In this document: piece after piece, positions 59,840 through 64,000 of the stretch
Numbering within the stretch: position 1 is the first letter of the stretch
Layout: each line of letters begins with the position of its first letter
DNA from: CAYFFV01 sp964342695
Lineage (GTDB): Bacteria; Acidobacteriota; Vicinamibacteria; Vicinamibacterales; UBA8438
Length of the DNA: 64,000 nucleotides
Assembly (NCBI GenBank): GCA_964342695.1
Contig: CAYFFV010000010.1
Coordinates: forward strand, 25,352 to 89,351
Direction: 5' to 3'
The notes under the pieces: generated by a model
The model's database searches: none
Told to the model about the DNA's origin: nothing
The model's input: the letters and a program-made list of their open reading frames with translations, nothing else
Program-made: the position numbers and the translations under genes

Positions 59840-60634
59840 GTGGCTAAAATACCCGCAACTTCGGTGTCTGATTCGTTCGACGAAAAAGGAAGTGTTCGTC
59901 GCATGCTCGCAGTATCAACAGCGACACACGCTTTTTTAATTGGCTTCCTCGTCTTATCGCAAGGCTCTTTATTTCGGGGAGCCTCCGAGGTCGATCCCGA
60001 TGTAATAATGTCCATTCGACTCGGAGGCCCTGAAGGCCCAGGTGAAGGTGGGTTAACCCCTTTAGGAGGACGCCCAGTCCAAGAATTACTCCCCTTACAG
60101 GAGGCGCGTCGACCCCAATGGATACAGCCACCGACCCCTACCCAACCAGAAATGGTGCTTCCAGTTGAAGAGCCCGCTCGGCGACTCGAACCAGAAACTG
60201 AAGTCCAGACCGTGCCCGAGGAGGCACGAGGGCGAACACCCACAAAGGGACCAGAACTCCTCGACGGCTCATCGATGGCAGATACGGGTCTTGAGGGCAT
60301 TGGTGTCGGGCTCTCCGGTGGAGGCCTTGGTGGCAGCAGTGGAGAAATCAGTCTCAGTGATTTCTGTTGCCCCGATTACCTGTCGACCATGATTCAACTT
60401 ATTCGTCGACAATGGAATTCAGATCAAGAAGTACCCGGTGTAAGTGTAATCAGGTTTACAATTGCGCGAACGGGTCGAATTGAGGACGTAGGAATCGATC
60501 GTAGCAGCGGTTACCTTGCCTTGGATATGAGCGCACAACGAGCAGTGCTATTAACCACACAATTGCCACCACTGCCATCTGGCTTTACAGAGCAGGATTT
60601 AACCGTGACGTTGACGTTTGAGTATCGACGATGA
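59840..60634 (+). CDS. TolA/TonB-like energy-transducing protein
   Basis: 264 residues. One transmembrane helix (ATHAFLIGFLVLSQGSLF, about 28-45), a Pro/Glu/Gly-rich periplasmic stretch (about 55-170), then a TonB-C type domain (about 183-264). It should bridge TolQR to the Tol-Pal outer-membrane partners. Classical TolA has a long Ala/Lys/Glu helix; here the linker is Pro- and Gly-rich, more TonB-like, as in many non-proteobacteria. A Cys-Cys pair (SDFCCPDYLSTM) opens the C-terminal domain. Place in the operon argues for the TolA role. Its stop overlaps the tolB start (ATGA). Confidence 0.88.
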   Translation: MAKIPATSVSDSFDEKGSVRRMLAVSTATHAFLIGFLVLSQGSLFRGASEVDPDVIMSIRLGGPEGPGEGGLTPLGGRPVQELLPLQEARRPQWIQPPTPTQPEMVLPVEEPARRLEPETEVQTVPEEARGRTPTKGPELLDGSSMADTGLEGIGVGLSGGGLGGSSGEISLSDFCCPDYLSTMIQLIRRQWNSDQEVPGVSVIRFTIARTGRIEDVGIDRSSGYLALDMSAQRAVLLTTQLPPLPSGFTEQDLTVTLTFEYRR

Positions 60635-62016
60635 CTTTATTATTCAGAACATTATTTTTTATCTGCGTTGCCGGGACCTGCCTCTTATTTGCACAGGCAC
60701 CGTCTGATCCCTCTCAGCGAGAGACTCAACCCCAACAACAATCTGAAGTCGCCTTGATTATCGGTGACCGTATTGGAAGACAACCAACGTTTGCTGTGCC
60801 GGACTGCATTACCACGCAAGACGGTGATGCTCTTGCGTCAACCGGCGCACTCATCGCTGAAGTCTTGTGGGACGACTTGGAGTTTGAGCGGGAATTCCGC
60901 ATGATGGCCCGCGATATTTACGACAGCGTGCCTCCGGCCCGATCCCTGACCGATATTGCCCTGGCCGATTGGAGGTCGTTAGGGGCTGACGCTGTTTTAA
61001 ACTGCACGGTGACGAATACCGGCAACGACCAAATACGTGTCAGCGCGAGACTCTTTGACACTAATACCGAAACCTCCGCTTTCGGTGTCCAATATTCGGG
61101 AGCACTCAGCAACGCGAGGGTTTACGCGCACGAACTCTCGGACGAGATTCATCGCCACCAACGCGGCCTTCGCGGAATTGCCCGAACAAAGATTTCTTTC
61201 GTCTCGGACCGTGACAGTGAATCTGTGCTTGGGTTAGTCGAAAATCGCCAAACGAAGGAGGTCTACTTCTCCGACTACGACGGGGCAAGCGTTCAGCGCG
61301 TGACGATCAGTCGATCATTAAATACAACACCGCAATGGTCCCCGAATGCCCGGGCCATCGCGTACACTTCATGGCGACGTGGTTTTCAGGATATTTTTGT
61401 CTCGCATATCTACGAAGGTCGCCTTGCGAGTCCCGCTAATGGGACTGACCAGATTCACAATTGGCTTCCTGCCTGGTCGCCAGACGGAAGCCTAATGGCC
61501 TTTACGTCAAATCGAGATGGCAATCCGGAACTTTATATCATGGCGGCCGATGGAAGTGACGTCCGCCGTTTAACCAATCATCCCGGTATCGACACGTCCC
61601 CGACCTGGTCCCCACAAGGACATCAAGTCGCATTCACCTCAGATCGGACAGGGTCTCCGCAAATTTACGTCGTCGGCGCCGATGGAACCGGGCTCCGTCG
61701 CATCACCTTTGAATCCTATTGCGATAGACCGACGTGGTCTCCTGCGCCGTATAACGAGATCGCATATTCATCGCGCACAGGTGCTGGGCACGATATAAAG
61801 GTTGTTGATCTGGCAACAAATGACGTCCGCCAATTGACTTTTGGTTTAGGCACGAACGAAAGTCCGAGCTACTCACCAAATGGGCGTCATATTGCATTTA
61901 TGTCAACGCGCGGCGCAGCGGGCACAAAACAAATTTGGACAATCGGTCGGGATGGCCGCGGACTCCGACGATTAACAAATCAGGGCAACAACGAAATGCC
62001 AAGCTGGTCTCAGTAG
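60631..62016 (+). CDS. tolB: Tol-Pal system beta-propeller protein TolB
   Basis: 461 residues. Signal peptide (FRTLFFICVAGTCLLFA). The N-terminal alpha-beta domain spans about 35-175 (GADAVLNCTVTNTGNDQIRVSARLFD). A six-bladed propeller of PD40 repeats follows: the Pro-x-Trp-Ser-Pro motif occurs repeatedly (TPQWSPNARAIAYTS, LPAWSPDGSLMAFTSNRDG, SPTWSPQGHQVAFTSDRTG, RPTWSPAPYNEIAYSSRTG, SPSYSPNGRHIAFMSTRG). It binds Pal and TolA in the periplasm. Fully typical. Confidence 0.97.
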   Translation: MTLLFRTLFFICVAGTCLLFAQAPSDPSQRETQPQQQSEVALIIGDRIGRQPTFAVPDCITTQDGDALASTGALIAEVLWDDLEFEREFRMMARDIYDSVPPARSLTDIALADWRSLGADAVLNCTVTNTGNDQIRVSARLFDTNTETSAFGVQYSGALSNARVYAHELSDEIHRHQRGLRGIARTKISFVSDRDSESVLGLVENRQTKEVYFSDYDGASVQRVTISRSLNTTPQWSPNARAIAYTSWRRGFQDIFVSHIYEGRLASPANGTDQIHNWLPAWSPDGSLMAFTSNRDGNPELYIMAADGSDVRRLTNHPGIDTSPTWSPQGHQVAFTSDRTGSPQIYVVGADGTGLRRITFESYCDRPTWSPAPYNEIAYSSRTGAGHDIKVVDLATNDVRQLTFGLGTNESPSYSPNGRHIAFMSTRGAAGTKQIWTIGRDGRGLRRLTNQGNNEMPSWSQ

Positions 62017-62079
62017 GAACGTGACGATAGTAATAACGATGCAATTCACGATAACGTGAGAACAAAGGAGAGAACAACG

Positions 62080-62676
62080 ATGAATACCTGGTGGAGTCAA
62101 CAACGAGCATACAGCCTAATTCTTCTCCTTTGTGCGACCTTGATTGGTGCGACCTCATGTGTAAAAAATTCACCTACTGTTCCCGAGGAGCCTCCGCCGC
62201 CGCCAGATATCGTTGATTCTACGCCCCCACCGGCCCCACGCCCGACGCCTCGTCCCACACCGCCACCCCCAGAACCTGAACAACCGGTGATTCCTGAGGA
62301 CACGTTTGTGTCTCGATCACTTGAAGAACTGAATCGTGAGTCCCCCCTCGAACCTGTCTTCTATGGATACGACAGCTCTGAAGTTGATCCAGATGCCCGA
62401 GCAGTCTTGGATTCAAATCTTGAGATTTTGCGTGAGAACAGCAACTGGATCATCACAATCGAGGGACACTGCGATGAACGCGGCACCGCAGAATACAACC
62501 TCGCACTTGGTGAACGCCGGGCTCTCGCGGCTCGCGAGTACCTTATTGGCCGTGGCCTCGAAGCCCGCCGTGTCCGAACAGTGAGTTACGGGAAGGAGTT
62601 TCCATTTGATGCCGGCCATGACGATACCGCCTGGGCCGCAAATCGCCGCGCTCATTTTGTCATCACAGACCAGTAA
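62080..62676 (+). CDS. pal: Peptidoglycan-associated lipoprotein Pal
   Basis: 198 residues from ATG 62080, chosen because AAAGGAG is 8-10 bases upstream. Lipobox GATSC with Cys 27. A strongly Pro-rich linker (about 34-75) follows, then the OmpA-like peptidoglycan-binding domain: FYGYDSSEVDPDARAVLDSN, ITIEGHCDERGTAEYNLALG and GERRALAAREYLIGRG. It ties the outer membrane to the wall and interacts with TolB. The Pro-rich linker is longer than in E. coli Pal. Confidence 0.97.
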   Translation: MNTWWSQQRAYSLILLLCATLIGATSCVKNSPTVPEEPPPPPDIVDSTPPPAPRPTPRPTPPPPEPEQPVIPEDTFVSRSLEELNRESPLEPVFYGYDSSEVDPDARAVLDSNLEILRENSNWIITIEGHCDERGTAEYNLALGERRALAAREYLIGRGLEARRVRTVSYGKEFPFDAGHDDTAWAANRRAHFVITDQ

Positions 62677-62740
62677 TCATTTGTCACATCGGGTATTCTT
62701 AGCGATAGTGGTAAACGCTATTACTTGTTAAGGAGTTGTT

Positions 62741-63577
62741 ATGCATCGCGTATACACGGTCTCATCCTGTTTTCTTTTCGTGGCCTCTCTTTTGCCCATC
62801 AGTGTGTTTAGCGCAGACCGCGAAACACAGCAAATCATGGCGGACGTCAGAATGCTCCAAGAGCGGACAGGACAACTACAATTACTAATGGTCTCTCTCG
62901 ATGAGACACTGAAACAGATTTCCGCACGCATGGACACGGAAGCCGAGCGCACGCGACAGGCTTTTGCCGACCAAAGCGTGTCCGTCGACAGCGTGGCTGA
63001 TACGGTGCGCACCATGCGCGAGCGTTTCGATGACACGAATGTACGTATATCCTCTCTCTCTCAGGAGATAGAAGCCTTACGGTCGGCCATTCCTCGCCAG
63101 CGACCCACGTACCCGCAACTTTTTGTTGATCCTGAGACTGGTCTCCCCATGGAGGCCCCCGCAGTGGCATCGACTCCCCGGGCGACTAATGATCCTGGAG
63201 TATCCCCTCAGCGCATGTACGACACGGCCTGGGCAGACTACACCAATGGTCAGTGGGAACTAGCGATTCAAGGCTTTCAGACATATATCCAGAACTTCCC
63301 CGAGGCAGAGTTGGCGGACGATGCTCAGTTTTATATTGGACAGACGCACTATGCGGATGGGCAATTCGACAACGCCATCAAGGCTTTTGAGGAAGTTCTT
63401 CTCCGCCACCCGGATGGTGATATCGTCCCGGAGGCATCCTATAAGCGCGGGCTCAGCCTGGATCGACTCGGCCAGACTGAACAAGCCCGACAGGCCTTTG
63501 AACGTATCATAACGAATCACCCAGACCATTCGATGGCGACCCTAGCCCAACAGGCGCTCGATCGACTGAATCAATAA
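62741..63577 (+). CDS. cpoB: Tol-Pal system TPR protein CpoB/YbgF
   Basis: 278 residues. Signal peptide (FLFVASLLPISVFSA). A coiled-coil trimerisation segment spans about 30-115 (QQIMADVRMLQERTGQLQLL). After a Pro-rich linker, three TPR units follow at about 155-278 (AWADYTNGQWELAIQGFQTY, AQFYIGQTHYADGQFDNAIK and a third ending LAQQALDRLNQ). It coordinates peptidoglycan synthesis with outer-membrane constriction in E. coli. It completes the Tol-Pal cluster. Confidence 0.95.
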   Translation: MHRVYTVSSCFLFVASLLPISVFSADRETQQIMADVRMLQERTGQLQLLMVSLDETLKQISARMDTEAERTRQAFADQSVSVDSVADTVRTMRERFDDTNVRISSLSQEIEALRSAIPRQRPTYPQLFVDPETGLPMEAPAVASTPRATNDPGVSPQRMYDTAWADYTNGQWELAIQGFQTYIQNFPEAELADDAQFYIGQTHYADGQFDNAIKAFEEVLLRHPDGDIVPEASYKRGLSLDRLGQTEQARQAFERIITNHPDHSMATLAQQALDRLNQ

Positions 63578-63600
63578 CGAGAAAGTGATTAGGACACATC

Positions 63601-64000
63601 ATGGCAAGCGTAAACAAAGTCATTCTCATTGGTAACCTTGGCCGCGACATCGAACTCCGATACACCTCTGGCGGAACCGCCGTCGCAACATTGAATATGG
63701 CCACAACCGATTTCTGGAACGACAAGTCTGGCCAGCGGCAAGAAAAGACCGAATGGCATCGAGTCGTGCTGTGGGGAAAAACGGCAGAGTCTCTTTCTGA
63801 ATACCTACTGAAGGGTCGACAGATTTATGTAGAGGGTCGTCTTCAAACACGTCAGTGGGATGACAAAGATGGCAACAAGCGTTACACGACTGAGGTACGT
63901 GCCGACCGCGTCGTCCTTTTAGGCGGTCGCGGGGGAGGAGCGAGTGACAGCGGCGGCACGCGAAGCGACGGCAACGATATCGATCAAGACCAACGGCAAT
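63601..64000 (+). CDS. ssb: Single-stranded DNA-binding protein (3' end outside window)
   Basis: The reading frame starts at ATG 63601 and runs open to the last base, giving 133 visible residues. The OB-fold begins ASVNKVILIGNLGRDIELRYT and includes WNDKSGQRQEKTEWHRVVLWG, YLLKGRQIYVEGRLQTRQW and DKDGNKRYTTEVRADRV, all standard SSB blocks. A Gly/Ser/Asp-rich tail starts at about residue 112 and is cut by the window edge; the acidic C-terminal tip is not visible. Probably the replicative SSB. Confidence 0.96.
   Translation, partial: MASVNKVILIGNLGRDIELRYTSGGTAVATLNMATTDFWNDKSGQRQEKTEWHRVVLWGKTAESLSEYLLKGRQIYVEGRLQTRQWDDKDGNKRYTTEVRADRVVLLGGRGGGASDSGGTRSDGNDIDQDQRQ

Noticed and set aside
1..64000. 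tRNA genes, CRISPR arrays, insertion sequences or prophage
   Set aside because: No T-loop-like GTTC motifs in a cloverleaf context, no direct-repeat arrays, no transposase genes and no phage genes were seen; XerD is the chromosomal type rather than a phage integrase.

Overview
The window is one continuous stretch of bacterial chromosome, almost entirely coding, with no rRNA, tRNA, CRISPR array, insertion sequence or prophage that I can see. The cell is a diderm (Gram-negative envelope): there is a complete Tol-Pal cluster, an Lpt permease, several lipoproteins with lipobox cysteines and a type IV pilus secretin. The mixture of a lipoprotein M2 (ACE-like) peptidase, a fused LptF-LptG permease, a cytochrome c/copper-monooxygenase-like protein, an archaeal-type Asd and a small microcompartment locus fits Acidobacteriota best. 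That placement is inference, not proof. Base composition is moderate and appears richer in G+C in the last 6 kb.

Layout. 1-10.8 kb: cutA end, a VTT membrane protein, an RNase III carrying an extra N-terminal DUF2007-like domain, an AAA ATPase, purA, an M2 peptidase, lactate permease plus cupin, a Rieske protein, a ComEC-like exported metallo-beta-lactamase and a YdjM-like membrane protein. 10.9-15.3 kb: glycine cleavage operon gcvT-gcvH-gcvP. 15.3-22.9 kb: a class IV aminotransferase, nnr-tsaE, then secA-guaB on the minus strand. 22.9-26.7 kb: an M23 peptidase, a CoA-acylating aldehyde dehydrogenase with one microcompartment shell protein, and a lytic transglycosylase. 27.2-36.5 kb: a ten-gene type IV pilus / type II secretion operon (GspF, GspE, PilM, PilN, PilO, PilP, a secretin with a C-terminal cohesin-like domain, three pilins).

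37.7-44.1 kb is an aspartate-family amino acid operon: hom-thrC-(TIGR00300 family)-lysC-asd. It is preceded by what looks like a complete transcription attenuator. A good -10 box lies just upstream of a 34-codon leader ORF with a Thr-Thr pair. The leader stop codon sits inside the 5' arm of an antiterminator that is mutually exclusive with a strong intrinsic terminator. I regard this as the most interesting item, together with the unexplained TIGR00300 enzyme inside the operon.

44.1-58.4 kb: a lipoprotein and cytochrome pair probably linked to copper, xerD, metK, a membrane-anchored PHP protein, the LptF-LptG fusion, and a minus-strand run recN-miaB-bifunctional nuclease-parA-parB with an 18-bp perfect palindrome next to parA. 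58.5-64 kb: tolQ-tolR-tolA/tonB-like-tolB-pal-cpoB and the start of ssb, behind a promoter-like sequence.
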